Assembly: GCA_028554755.1 (NCBI GenBank)
Contig: JAPTOF010000001.1
Coordinates: forward strand, 40,815,501-40,879,500
From: Cordia subcordata
Taxonomy: Eukaryota > Streptophyta > Magnoliopsida > Boraginales > Cordiaceae
Length of the DNA: 64,000 bases
Reading direction: 5' to 3'
The position numbers and the translations under genes were made by a program. The number at the start of each line of letters is the position of its first letter. Position 1 is the stretch's first letter. Below, piece by piece: positions 25,250-36,754 of this stretch. Below the pieces are notes generated by a model that was given only the letters and a program-made list of their open reading frames with translations, had not been told where the DNA came from and ran no database searches.

Positions 25250-25739
25250 TTCTTCTAACTGTGAAAGAGAAAAGCCATACCGAATGGAATAAAACCATAC
25301 GATTAACCATGATGTCCCGAGACCAATTTCCCAATTAGTGGCTCCTTTCATCCTCCATCAGTACGCACCAATAACACAACTAAGATTCCTTTCCTTTTTC
25401 CTCATTAGCCTGGGGTTTGGAGTTTTGGGGAAATTTATTCACTCAAAAACAAAAATGGAATCTCCTTGTGGATCATATAGACATGTAGAAATCAGAAAAG
25501 CATTTTAACAAAATGTTTTGACACAAAAGAATTGAAAAACAAAAAACGGAGTTTATATCCAAAAAAAAAAAAAGTTTCAATATTGTGTGATTAATTCAGT
25601 GACTATCAGCTTCATATATATCTCCTTGTGGCAAATGAAGTTCATTGACCCATAAAATTGCTTGCATATTTAATTTAAAAGAAATATGTAGCAAATCCTC
25701 AACCAATTGATTTGCTACAAATAAAATGAAAAAATAATA

Positions 25740-27031
25740 TGAATCGTAAAGAAAATAAAATATATAAAAAATCTAAGAAATAACTAACAAGTTATCATTT
25801 CTCGAAAAGATAGTGTACCGGGGGCTTCAGCAATTAATGTTCAACTTACATTGGTGTTTAGTAATCCTTAAATGACCACTATTATGAGCAACGATAAAAT
25901 TGGTCTTCTTGTAATTGATTGACCTCATAAGTTACATGTTTGAATTTTTCTATAATTGCCTTCTTCAATAGACCATGGAATCTTGTAATTGATTGACACT
26001 CATGTCATTTTGAAATCTAAAAAGCAACCGTGGGGATTAATCCACGTATGCACACGTTACGTTGCAAAGAAGAGGAATAACGCACTCAGAACCATTGTCT
26101 TTGTTTAACGTTCATCACTTTCATGCATGGCCCATCTCATCGCGTGCTGATTCACATCTAGATCGGTGGTTTCTTAACAAAAAATTAACCAACTTAGAGG
26201 GTGTTTGGTTTTGCTTATTTTGGGTGTTTATAAGTTCTTAGAAAAACACATATTTTCATATGTCTTTTACTATTTAAATGCTTATAAGTACCAAATAAGC
26301 AAAGTCAAACACACTCTTAATTGATTACACAAATGTTAAAATCAATAAAGCACCAAAAGAAGCAAACTTTGTCATATTATAAAATGAAATAAATCTCTAT
26401 GTACACGTACCTATTGACTTTTATACCTTGTGAAACTATACTAATAAATACTTTACATAGAAATTATGGGTTTTTCCCCCCAGCAATCCAAAACGTTCTG
26501 AATCTTGATAAAAAAGATAAGATACTTTTTTTTCTATTAAATAGCGGTAGACTCCCTTATACTAGAGTTGTCACTCTTCATTAAAGATGTCAAAATGAAG
26601 ATCTCTTCTTCAAAATTGTTTGGAAAAAAAAAATGACAAAGATTTTTTTTATAATAAAATATAAATGTATCTTTAATATTGTTTTATTCTCCTAAGTGCC
26701 TTCACGCGAGGTCACTTATTTGGTCCTCTTTTGACATTTTATCGATGTGTGTATGTTGTTAATAAATTTATGGCTATAGATTTTGTTACTCGATTAAACT
26801 TATCAACATAAGAATATATACATTAACTATTAAAATAGTAGGTGTGAGTATAGTAATCATATCTCAAATGAATAGTTGAAAACAAACATGTTAATCGAAG
26901 TGTTTGTGCCGGGAATGTAATTAAACTCCACCCACTTAAAACGAAATACTGGCCACAATTTACAGATGTTTTGGGTTCGAATGTTGCGTAATGTAAATAT
27001 GCTGGAATCTTCTTGGGTTGCTTTACGACTT
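25740..27031. repeat. Tandem segmental duplication, copy 1
   Basis: Bases 25740-27031 match 28013-29164 in order, including ACCGGGGGCTTCAGCAATTA-like, GATAAAAAAGATAAGATAC-like and CGGTAGACTCCCTTATACTA segments. The right copy abuts the small secreted-peptide remnant at 29201-29360, so the duplicated block is 3' flanking DNA of that gene; copy 1 lacks the gene. Copy 1 alone carries a MITE at 26197-26316. No coding sequence is recognised. Confidence 0.75.
26197..26316. mobile_element. Tourist-like MITE, 120 bases
   Basis: The ends GAGGGTGTTTGGTTTTGCTT and AAGCAAAGTCAAACACACTC are inverted repeats, flanked by TTA on each side (26194-26196, 26317-26319). TTA duplication and this TIR fit PIF/Harbinger MITEs. 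It is absent from the corresponding place in the tandem copy near 28460. Confidence 0.8.
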
Positions 27032-28012
27032 ACAGGCGCATACCAAAAGTTTTGGAATTAATTATATATTATTATTATTATTACTGATTATAAATTGAAG
27101 TGCTAAAGTAATTATCTATTTTGGTCAAACAAAAAAATTTTATTACAAGATCAAACAAAAAGTTACAACACGATCATAAAGTTACAACATATCACATAAA
27201 CAAAACTCCAACAAGTAATACAAAAAAAGGGGCCAATAATACAAAATAACACCGTCCCCCATGTTGTCCAAGAAGTTCTGTCGAACGTATGCTCTTTATC
27301 AAGCCCGACCAAACATAGTAACAGCGGCTAAGCAACAATAAGAGAAAAAAGACGCCACATAAGATTGAGTTCAATGGGAGAAATCTTAATTTCTTTTCAA
27401 AAGGACAAAATATTTTCAACATTAGGACTTTGTTTGAAAAAAGTTCCTTATGGCTCGTTTGGATTGACTTTTTTTAAAAGCGTTTTTTTTAACAGTTTTT
27501 TAAAAACAGCTTTTTTTTAGAAGCTGAAAATTCTGGTTTCTTTTTTTAGAATTTCAACTTTTTTAAAAACCAAATCAAATAATTATTGTAAATTTAACAT
27601 AATTTTTTTAAGAAAAAAAATATTTTTTCTTGAAGAAAAACTAATCTAAACATGCTTTTAAGGTATGTAAATATAAAAGTTGATTGGACGTTTGGAACTT
27701 TTTTTTTTTTTTTGTGGGTTCTTGGGGTGGAAAAGGGAGTGAACTTTTTCGTGCATGCATGGTTTCGAGATCTTACCCACCATGTATAATATTTTGGTCT
27801 CTCCAGGAATTGATCGTGGCATGGTGGCAGCGTCTGGTCCATTCAGCTTAGATTATACTAACTAGAATGAAACCCTGCGTGAAAATTCAATTGGTTTTAT
27901 CGAGAAAAAAATATTAATTTATTGTAGTTAAATTTCTTTCAATGTAACCATTCTTTTGATTGTCATTACTTAACACCAATCTTCTATCTAGTTATAAAAT
28001 ACGCTTGTCATT
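27032..28012. other. Spacer between the tandem copies
   Basis: No gene is supported. It contains an A/T-rich stretch with possible MITE-like ends near 27450-27660 and the inverted partner (27738-27841) of the 9337-9440 repeat. A minus-strand open frame at 27422-27192 shows only hydrophobic low-complexity translation. Confidence 0.5.
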
Positions 28013-29164
28013 AAAAATAAAATGCAAAACTAATGTGAATCGTGAAGAAAATAAAATATATAAAAAATCTAAGATATAGATAGCAAGTTATATATCATTT
28101 TTCGAAAATATAATATAACGGGGGCTTCAACAACTAATGTTCAACTTATATTGGTGTTTAGTAATCCTAAAATGACCACTATTATGAGCAACCATAAAAT
28201 TGGTCTTCTTGTAATTGATAGACCTTCATAAATTACGGGTTTGAATTTTTCTATAATTAGCTTCTTCACTGAAGCATGGAAGCTTCCCAACTTGCACACG
28301 AATAAGAAATATTGATTATTATGACACCAAATATATAACCCCTCGTATCATTTTGAAATCTAAAAAGCAACAATAGGGATTAATCCACAAATACACACTC
28401 GGAACGAAGTCTTTGTGATGACGATGAGTCACTTTCATGCGGGGCCCCTGTAAAAAAGTGGTTTCTAACAAAAACAAATAGTTAATTAACTTAATTAATT
28501 AGATAGTAAACGTGAAATAAATCTGCACGCACGTGTCCTATTGACTTTTATACCTTGTGAAACTGCAGTAAAACAAAGATATGACGCCATCGCGCTTTGT
28601 TTTTCCCCAAAAATCCGAAACATCTGAATCTTGATAAAAATATATGATGCCATTTTGTTTTTTTCCCTTGAACAGCGGTAGACTCCCTTATACTAGAGTT
28701 GTTACTCTTCATTAAAGATGTCAAAATGAAGATCTCTTCTTCAAAATTATTTTGGAAAAAAAAAATGACAAAGATTTTTTTTATGATAAAATATAAATGT
28801 ATCTTTAATATTGTTTTAGTCTCCTAAGCTCCTTCACGCGAGGTCACTTACTTGGTCAGCTTTTGACATTTTATCAATGTGTGTATGTTGTTAATAAATT
28901 TATGGCTATAGATGTTGGTACTCGATTAAACTTATCAACATAATAATATATACGTTAACTATTAAAATAGTAGGTGAGAGTATAGTAATCAATATACATT
29001 AACTATTAAAATAGTAGGTGTGAGTGTGTAATCATCTCAAATAAATAATCGAAAACAAACATGGTAATCGAACTGTTTGTGCCTGGAAAGTAATTAATAC
29101 TTTTGGGACAGAATGTTGCTTAGTGTAAGTACGCTGGAATCTTCTTGGGTTGCTTTACGACTTG
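28013..29164. repeat. Tandem segmental duplication, copy 2
   Basis: It matches 25740-27031 as described there. It contains an extra local direct duplication near 28947-29020 (the 'ACTATTAAAATAGTAGGTG' segment occurs twice). Confidence 0.75.
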
Positions 29165-29200
29165 CACGCATTAATTATAGAATTTTACATTGAATTCAAC

Positions 29201-29360
29201 TTACAATGCAGCAAAAACCCCCCCAATGGCAAAGCTACAAATATTACCATCGCTCGTGGGTGCAGTAACAGGGGAGGTGTGCTTGAGCGCAGGGAAGCAC
29301 TACGCTCAAAGCAACAGCGAAAACAGCCACAAAACCAATCAAAACTCTAGCTGAGGTCAT
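29201..29360 (-). pseudogene. Frameshifted small secreted peptide, arabinogalactan-peptide-like
   Basis: From the ATG at 29360 the frame encodes a good signal peptide (MTSARVLIGFVAVFAVAL then SVVLPCAQA), then runs through HLPCYCTHERW to a stop at 29244. In the next frame the same region reads TSPVTAPTSDG, followed by NICSFAIGGVFAAL and a stop at 29201. Pro-Ala-Pro-Thr-Ser-Asp-Gly after a signal peptide is the pattern of plant arabinogalactan peptides, whose usual length is about 60-75 residues with a hydrophobic GPI-type C-terminus. The two halves are out of register by one base, placed near the signal-peptide cleavage site. A Helitron-like element begins four bases upstream of the ATG, so the promoter has been displaced. 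Probably inactive; a sequencing error could also explain the shift. Confidence 0.6.
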
Positions 29361-29364
29361 GTTA

Positions 29365-30593
29365 TCTATATATACGTATAAAAGTTAAACAAAAAAAAAA
29401 CTCAAAAAAAAGTGTTATATTAGCACCCATCTATTTATCAAGTCTTTATAAATTATATTTTTAATATTATTACATTATTATAAATCTAAATATTGTAGTA
29501 TTTAATTACATTTATGCACCACTTTTTAACTTCATTATTGCAATGGAGTTACAAGATATTTACTTATATTTATGCACTATCTATATATTTCTATTTAATT
29601 AATTTATGCATCATATCCTAATTAAAAAAATAAAAATAAGAATGAAAAAGCACTAGAATTAATTTTTATAAATATTTAAAAATATAAAAGTTAAACCCAA
29701 AAGAGCTCAAAGAAGGGTGTTACATTAGCATCCATCTATTTGCCAAGTCATTATAAATTATATTTTTAATATTATTACATTGTTATAAATCTATATATTA
29801 TAGTATTTAATTACATTTATGCACTACTTCCTAATCTCATTATTGCAATGGAGTTACAAGATATTTAGTTATATTTATGCACCACCTATATATTTCTTTT
29901 CAATGAGTTTAAAGTGATAAAGTCCAAAAAAAATTCATTAATTTAATTAATTTATGCATCATATCATAATTAAAAAATAAAAATAAAAATAAGAATAAAA
30001 AAGTACTAGAATTAATTTTTATAGATATTTAGAAATAATAAAATTGCACAAAAATTTAAAAACAATATAAATCTATTATCTATCTATCTATAGATTCTAT
30101 AGATAAAAGTTAAATCCAAAGGAGCTCAAAGAAGGTGCCACATCAGCACCTATCTTTTTGCCAAGTGAACAGAACTAATATAAAGTTCTTTTCCCTTTGA
30201 GCAAATTTATCTCATTTGAAAAATTAAGAGCTGATATAATTTCTTTTTTCATATTAATTATGTTATCATAGTATGAGGAAACAAAAACAAAAACAAAAAA
30301 AATAGAAAATTGCCCAAAATTGAGAGGATGATGTGTTAGAATTGGGCATAATGTCCTGCTACATAATTGAACTGCTACTTTTTATTCATGCAACAAATGC
30401 ACCAAGAGGAAAGATAAAGTCGTATGGCTGCCCATATATTAATTTTAAATGACCAACAATATAGATTTGAATTTATTATTTAGTGGAACAATTTTATATG
30501 TAAGAATGAATCAGAACTTATATAAAAAAAAATAAGTCAATAAATTAGAAAAAAAAATAAACTCGTACGAAGCAAGGGCTCTGGCGATACTAG
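29365..30593 (+). mobile_element. Non-autonomous Helitron candidate
   Basis: It starts TCTATATATACGTATAAAAG and ends GGCGATACTAG, giving the 5'-TC and 3'-CTRR signature; the flanking bases are A and T, as for Helitron insertion. Just before the CTAG end is a degenerate hairpin-like motif (CTCGTACGAAGCAAGGGCTC). Inside, a unit starting ATAAAAGTTAAAC and containing GAGCTCAAAGAAGG repeats about three times (from about 29372, 29683 and 30104), suggesting stacked 5' ends. There is no Rep/helicase coding sequence. Confidence 0.6.
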
Positions 30594-31045
30594 TTATTAT
30601 TATTATGTGTGTATAAACAACAAAATATTGCTCTAAATAGACTTCTTTCTTGCTAGAGAAAGGGGAGGGGGGGGAAGCTTTTGAGCATGCAATTTGGAAT
30701 AGACAAGGCTCTCCCTATGTATGTATTGCGGAGGAATTGGGCCGGGCCTATTGACTGGTAAGACTCGGGGCCCACTAAGGTTTCTATACCGTGTGCTGCC
30801 TCTCATATTCCTAGTCCCAACCCACCATTGTAGCCTCGCAAAAAATCTTTGTCATTAGCATGAATTTAGCAAAATGGGCCTTCAGAATCTTTTTATTAGA
30901 TTTTTTTTGGGTCGGTTAGTGGTTCTCCATACTTTTTGTGTAACGGAATAACAATTTTAAATTTTAAATTATAAATTGTTGTTTATTTGGACTGAAGTCT
31001 TAAATTTTAAAGTTTCCAACCACTTTTGTTCGTGGTCTATCAAGC
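30594..31045. other. Short intergenic stretch
   Basis: No gene or repeat is recognised. It holds a G-rich run (GGGGAGGGGGGGGAAG at about 30661-30676). Confidence 0.4.
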
Positions 31046-31084
31046 TAGCACTGCTAGAAACTAACAGTTTAGAGATAAAAAAAT

Positions 31085-31600
31085 TCCGTCGCAAACATGT
31101 AAAATTCCATCTCAAAACTTGTTTTCGACAGAATTTGAGACGAAAAATTTTCATCGCAAAAATCCCCGTCTTAAATTTTGGGACGGAATTTTCCGTCTCT
31201 GTTTGAGACGGAAACAATTTCCGTCTCAAACAGAGACGAAAAGTTCCGTTTCAAATTTCGTCTCAAACAGTTTGTTAAAATTCGTCACTGACAGCATATA
31301 GTGACGGAATATTTCGTCTCCAAGTTTGTCTCTACTTTGTGACAGAAATTTCCGTCGTTAATTACGTTAAAGCTATTTTGAAAAAATGATCCGTCTCTAT
31401 TCCGTCGCTAAATATTTCCATCTTTATTCCTTCTCTAAATGTTTCCGTCTCTATTCTGTCACAAACCTCGCCACGTTTTTTGAAAAATTCCGTTTAAATT
31501 CTGTCTCTAATATGATTGAACTAAAATAATTTCCGTCTCAAATCCGTCGCAAAAACAATTTAACTAAATTTATTTCCGTCTCTAATATATTTTTTGTTGA
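31085..31600. repeat. CACTA left subterminal repeat array
   Basis: Units such as TTCCGTCTCAAA, TTCCGTCGCAA, TTCGTCTC and GAGACGGAA recur in both orientations. In En/Spm elements such arrays bind the TnpA protein. The palindromic stretch near 31185-31240 combines opposing units. Confidence 0.75.
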
Positions 31601-31966
31601 AAATATTTTACCTATTTATTTGTTTTCCATACATGTTAAACTATAATAATATACCAATCCATCCATTCATACCAATCCATCCATCCAACCACTACAACTC
31701 ATAAATATAATATGTCCTCGTACATTCCACCAATATACCAATTTAACCCATGCAATGTAACTGATACTAGGTCTACACCTAACCAACCATACATTTCGCT
31801 AAATCATTATGCCATTAACATAGTGCCTGATTCCAAATTCATCATAACATAGTTAGATAGTTCACCAAGATAAAAATATCACATAATTATATAGTTTACC
31901 AAAACCAAAACTAATATAAATATAATGATCCAGGCTAATTGTCAAATAGAGTGAAAAGAGACACAG

Positions 31967-32512
31967 CTAGCGATCTATAGAAGCACGAGCAGGGGTAGTA
32001 GGCATAGGAGGTAGGTTAATGCCAAGCCTAGTAAGTCTCTCATCGACATAAGATGAGATCAATTGTGGGATAAAGCCTTTCAATTCATTAAGTTCTGTTG
32101 TAGTTGAGTTGAGCTTCTCTTCAGTTGAATGTAGCTTTTCGTTGGTTAATTCGAGCTCAACCCTTATTGCCAAATTGTCACCATAGTTGCCATGAATAGA
32201 GCTTGATGAAGTAGATCCTGCAATGAGATAGATCCATGAAGCATCTCAGTTGTTAGATATGATAGATAAAAAATGGACACAAAAAAAATTGCTTACTGAG
32301 CCATATGAGGTACCTATGCCAAGCACTTTATCAACATCACATGCACCAAGGCCATATGTACGACCTTTAACGGGTTGGTTGGTAGCTTGTGTCCAACAAT
32401 CCCCATCCCATACACTCTCAGCTGACACCTTTGCGCCATATTTCTCCTCTACAAGTGACTTATAAGTTTCATATGCCTTCTTTGACCGCTCATTGATGAA
32501 ATTATTTTGTCA
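31967..32512 (-). CDS. CACTA-associated plant transposase-like protein (partial)
   Basis: Two exons are visible. Exon 32512-32297 reads RSKKAYETYKSLVEEKYGAK and then VKGRTYGLG before a GT donor; this matches the C-terminal pattern of plant 'Transposase_24' proteins (Pfam PF03004; a KAxETYxxL...EEKYG segment and a [KR]GRxYGLG motif). Exon 32217-31967 begins after an AG acceptor, in phase, with a Ser-rich stretch, then a charged coiled-coil (LTNEKLHSTEEKLNSTTTEL) and a stop at 31967. These proteins are the accessory (TnpA-like) product of CACTA elements and bind subterminal repeats. The 5' exons are not recognised. Confidence 0.7.
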
Positions 32513-33954
32513 ATTTGTGTATCATCATTCTTCAAGTTGCATTATTGTGAACTCATCAATCTAATGGTTAATAAATATACATGTCTCTACCTATATATAT
32601 GTGAGTGTTTCAGCTTAATAGCTACTACTATTTTAGTCTACTACATGGCTCAAAAAATTAGATGAAAACAAAGAGTATATTAATTACTAAGCCAACTTAT
32701 ATATACGTGTGTTTGTGTGTGTGTCCATCACAGTGTATAACAATGCATTTGAATAAAACATTACTAAAAGATAAAGCCAAATAACCACTTAGCTAACTCA
32801 CAAGATGCATATGTACATGTATACATATATTTTAATGGAGCAAATTAAGCAAGTACTTTATAGTAATTATTAAGCTAACTCACAACACACGGTCAATAAT
32901 CATCGAGCTAACATTGTAGTAATCATCGAGCTAATTTTTTACGTTAATTATTGAGCTAACTCACAAAACACAGACGCAATAATCATCAAGCCAACATTTT
33001 GTAAGCTCATGTGCAATGACTTTTTGTTATCCTGTCTTGATTTTACTGAAAATATGAGTTAGGAAAGAATATCAGAATTGCATTATTGTAACTTCTACAT
33101 TGTTGTCTTGTCTGTTTCTGCATTTTCCTCAATAGCTTTCATGCTATTCCAGAAACATATCCTTAATTTCTCCAAACAAAAAGGGTGAAAAAACTGAGGG
33201 TCTAGTTTAAATAGGTTCCTCAAAATTCAGGTCACAACAGATTTGGCATGTAGTTTTCCTGTTTAACATATGAGTCACGTCACTTCAATTTGATGGCCAC
33301 TTAACAAATATTGTGCTTTAAACTATTAAATAACAGCACTTGTAACCCAAACTTGATATCTGCTTGAGTAAATCATTTGTTAAAAATGATGATTTTTTTG
33401 AATCGTCCCTATAAGTAACATACTTATATTTCAATTCCAAAATCTATTTCTCATTCCCATTCTAAAATCTGCCTCAAGCTTGCTTTTCAATTAAATGTAA
33501 ATTCAACACACGAAATGACTCAAACTCGTGAAACCCATTAACGACCTAATTTTCGTTTACAAGGCAATAACAACTAATTCCAATTGTCATTTTTCAAAGT
33601 AGTGGTTCTAGTTATAAGACTCATACTATATGATCTCATAGTGTGTCTCATATTTGCATACCTAACTATTAACAAAATTTGTATTGGAAACCAACATTTA
33701 AACATAAGCAAAATCCAGTAGTAGCATTTGGTAATTATAGTCATTTTGACATCATGGTCAAAATTTTTCTTTGCATGGTCGTAACAGCATGATACATGAA
33801 ATTCAGATTCTTCCTTCCCCAGGTTGATATTCCACTCACTTTTTCTCCTCATAGTTCGAAGGGACTTTCGCATTCATCCAATCATAGAGTGAACATTTAT
33901 TTATTAATCGTGTAATCAAGTTATGAGGAAAGATCTACAACAAAAGAGAAATAC

Positions 33955-34119
33955 CTTGGAGAATGTTTTGCAGAGTGCAGCAAACTTTGATGTATCGTTT
34001 GGTGAGATTAGAGCAATGCTGCATCCATCTAAAATTGTTTGCTTATAGCTCTTCCAGAGTACAGGGGAGTTAAAAAATTTTTCTTGGGAATCTATTTCCT
34101 TGAGAATCTCTCCAACTAA
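33955..34119 (-). pseudogene. Unidentified exon-like segment inside the CACTA element
   Basis: On the minus strand an open frame after a TAA stop reads GEILKEIDSQEKFFNSPVLW, then KSYKQTILDGCSIALIS and a segment ending CKTFSK, followed by a good GT donor (AAG/GTATTT). It looks like real helical protein rather than transposon sequence, but I cannot name its family. It may be a captured host-gene exon or an unrecognised exon of the element. The upstream stop suggests decay, or an acceptor within about 15 bases. Confidence 0.4.
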
Positions 34120-35600
34120 TTAGTCCCAGAAGTGTCCTGTAATACATGGGAGTTAAATTTTTTTTCAAAGGGCTATAAATGGCTCGGTGGAAACGTAAAT
34201 GGCATAGTATCAAAAGTAAAAACTATCAAAATTATTTGACTTTGCGCCACACGATAAGATTTTTCCAACGTGAAAGATCCTAGTCCACCTCTGTTACAAA
34301 TTATAACAGGAAAACTACATGGCAAGACTCATTTTTTTCTCTACAAAATATTGCCAAATAATAATTTAGAACCTAATTTATTTCTCCTAGTAACTTTTCG
34401 ATGCGTTTTGACTTTAGTCCCAATTGTGAGAACCTTTTTTTGTTGTCAAATGGAGCAAAATTTGGAGCGATGGGAACACATAGCTACCACGAGACAAGGT
34501 TAGATGTACATTGATCATATATGCCCATAGACATTATCATAATAATTATCATGCCCTTTTCAAAAGAAAAAAAAAGTTAAAATACATTTTATTTGGCTTT
34601 ATGGTGTAGCCCCATTCTCTCACCGTATGATTTTTTACTCTGTGCCTTTGGACATTCAGCATCTACGTTGCAAGGTTAATTTTCATGCCTTAGCATTCGT
34701 TCCGCACATTCGTTCAGCATCTACGTTGCAAGGTCAACCACTTGAGAAGTCCTTCTAGCTTTGGAAAAGAGTCAGGTGCAGTAAACCCACACCAAAGGAC
34801 AGGTCAAAAAGAGAGAGCTGGAAAATATATGTTGTTTTACATCCTCAGACCCGTCAAATAATTAAGAGCAAATATAGCTAAAACCAAAAAATGTTTAAAA
34901 TAAAAATTGCCACTCACAGTTTCGTCAGATCCAGACAAGTTATAACCCTTTAGTTGGCTGCACCATCCAAGAGGAAGCAAATCAAAAGAGGAAGAAAAGC
35001 AGCAGCAAATCAAAAGAGGAAAAAAAAAAAGAGGAAAAAAAAAAAGAAGCAGAAGAGAAGCACCTGGAAGAGAAAAGGGAAAGTTAGGTGTACTCCTGAG
35101 AAAATGCAGCTTTTGTTTTTATTAAGCTCAATACGACGTCGTTTTTGCCAAGATCAAAACGATGTCATTTTGGCCTCATTATTTCCCACCCAAAAATTTT
35201 TTCCACCTTTTTATTTAAGAGAATATTTAAAAGATTAAAGACACATATTTCGTCTTTATTCCGTCTCTAAATGAAAGTTAATCTATATTCAATTTCAACT
35301 CCAATTTCTTTTACTTATAATTAAATTATTTCGAAAATCTTTCTTTTTATGCACTAACCTTTATATGTCTCTACTACTACTACTACTACTACTACTACTA
35401 TTATAATAATAATAATAATAATAATTTTCAAATAAACAACTTAATAGAACCTAAGTCTTAATTATATTTTTATTCAAGTTAACTATCTCCATACTCTAAA
35501 TTATTCATCATTTTGATTTATTATATTCTTTTGGGTAATACTTTATAGTAATTTAGTATTTATTCCAATTAATTTTTATTTTTTTATAATTCTCTCCAAA
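34120..35600. other. CACTA interior without recognised genes
   Basis: A purine-rich run (AAGAGGAAGAAAAGCAGCAG to AAAAAGAAGC) lies at about 34970-35070; its Lys/Arg-rich translation is low complexity. Microsatellites CTA (about 35371-35400) and ATA (35401-35424) follow. No domain is seen. Confidence 0.5.
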
Positions 35601-36270
35601 TTTCCGTCTCTATTCTGTCGCAATATTCTCAAACTTTGTAATATACATTCCGTCTCTACTCCGTCTCAAGATAAAATAAATAAATTTTAAAAGAAATCCG
35701 TCTCTAATTCATATGTGTCAGAATAAATAAAAAGATTTTAAAAATATTCGTCTCTATTTCGTTGCAAAATATTTTTTAACCCTACAAAGTATAATACTCA
35801 ATCAAAATTCCGTCCCTATTCCGTCTCAAATATTCCAAAAAAATTATAGAAAAAATCCGTCTCTAATCCGTCTCTAAATTTTGAAAGAAATTCGTCTCTA
35901 TTCCGTCTCTAATTCATATGTCTTAGAATAAGTAAAAAGATTTTAAAAAATCTGTCACTATTCTGTTGCAAAATATTTTTTAACCTTACGAAGAATAATA
36001 CTCAATCAAAATTCTGTCACTATTCCGTCTCAAATATTCTAAAAAAATTATAGAAAAATCCGTCTCTAATCCATCTCAAAACTGACAAAAAAGAAAACCA
36101 TCATAAAAGTTGTCTCAAATCTGTCTCAAAGATTTACGTCACACATTTCGTCACAAATTCCGTCGCTAATCCGTCTACAAGTATGACAAACTTTTTGTGC
36201 AAGAGATCGTCCCAATTCCATCTCAATTTGAGATGAAAAATTTCGGTCTCAAACTTTGCGTCTCTAAACT
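35600..36270. repeat. CACTA right subterminal repeat array
   Basis: About twenty TTCCGTCTC/TCCGTCTCTA-type units stand at irregular spacing, leading into the right terminal inverted repeat. A roughly 180-base part (near 35690-35870 and 35890-36060) is itself duplicated with the words CATATGTNTTAGAATAA and ATATTTTTTAACCNTACGAA. Confidence 0.75.
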
Positions 36271-36754
36271 GTCAGTTTCTAGTAGTGTAGCTGTTTTAAA
36301 TCTCTTTTTGAAATTTGGGAGTGACTCGTTTACCATGACTGAAATTTTGAATTTTGATGAGGAGTTTTTTTTTTTTTTTTGGTATGAAATAACATTGTAT
36401 ATATATATATACACACACGTAAAAGTAATAATCCCAAAACTATGGCAAACCCGCACCGCCCAAAGAAGATAAAGAAAAAAACTATGGCTAACCCAAAGCA
36501 GAACTTTTGGTCAACCAAAAAGGTCCCGCTAAAAAAAGCAATCCTTTTTTGGAATGTTCGAATGTTAAAAAAAAATTTAAAAGGCCTAGTAGGGTTAAAA
36601 AAAAAGGAGTAGACAGTGGTCAGATGGCCCTGGGGTCCCAACATTGAGAAGTTGAGGCATTCCCCATTCGTGAGCACCTGAGCTTAGCCTACTCGCTCTA
36701 AATTTTAGATCCCATACTACGATTAGTCCAAGTAAAATGAGGGCCCAAACTGCT

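Larger units (their letters stand above)
31049..36287 (-). mobile_element. CACTA (En/Spm) DNA transposon
   Basis: The left end CACTGCTAGAAACTAACAGT and the right end, read in reverse as CACTACTAGAAACTGACAGT, are the terminal inverted repeats. A TAG target duplication flanks both sides (31046-31048 and 36288-36290), the 3-base size expected for CACTA elements. Dense subterminal repeats of the TTCCGTCTC type occupy about 31085-31600 and 35600-36270. One accessory transposon protein is partly encoded (minus strand, 32512-31967); no TnpD-type transposase is seen, so it is probably non-autonomous. Confidence 0.9.

Noticed and set aside
34954..35238. Lys/Arg-rich 94-codon frame starting MAAPSKRKQIKRG
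   Set aside because: It is a purine-rich low-complexity run inside the CACTA element, without a recognisable domain or coding support.
31085..36270. Regularly recurring TTCCGTCTC words that could suggest a CRISPR-like or satellite array
   Set aside because: Spacing is irregular, units occur in both orientations, and both arrays sit just inside CACTA terminal inverted repeats, so they are subterminal repeats of that transposon.
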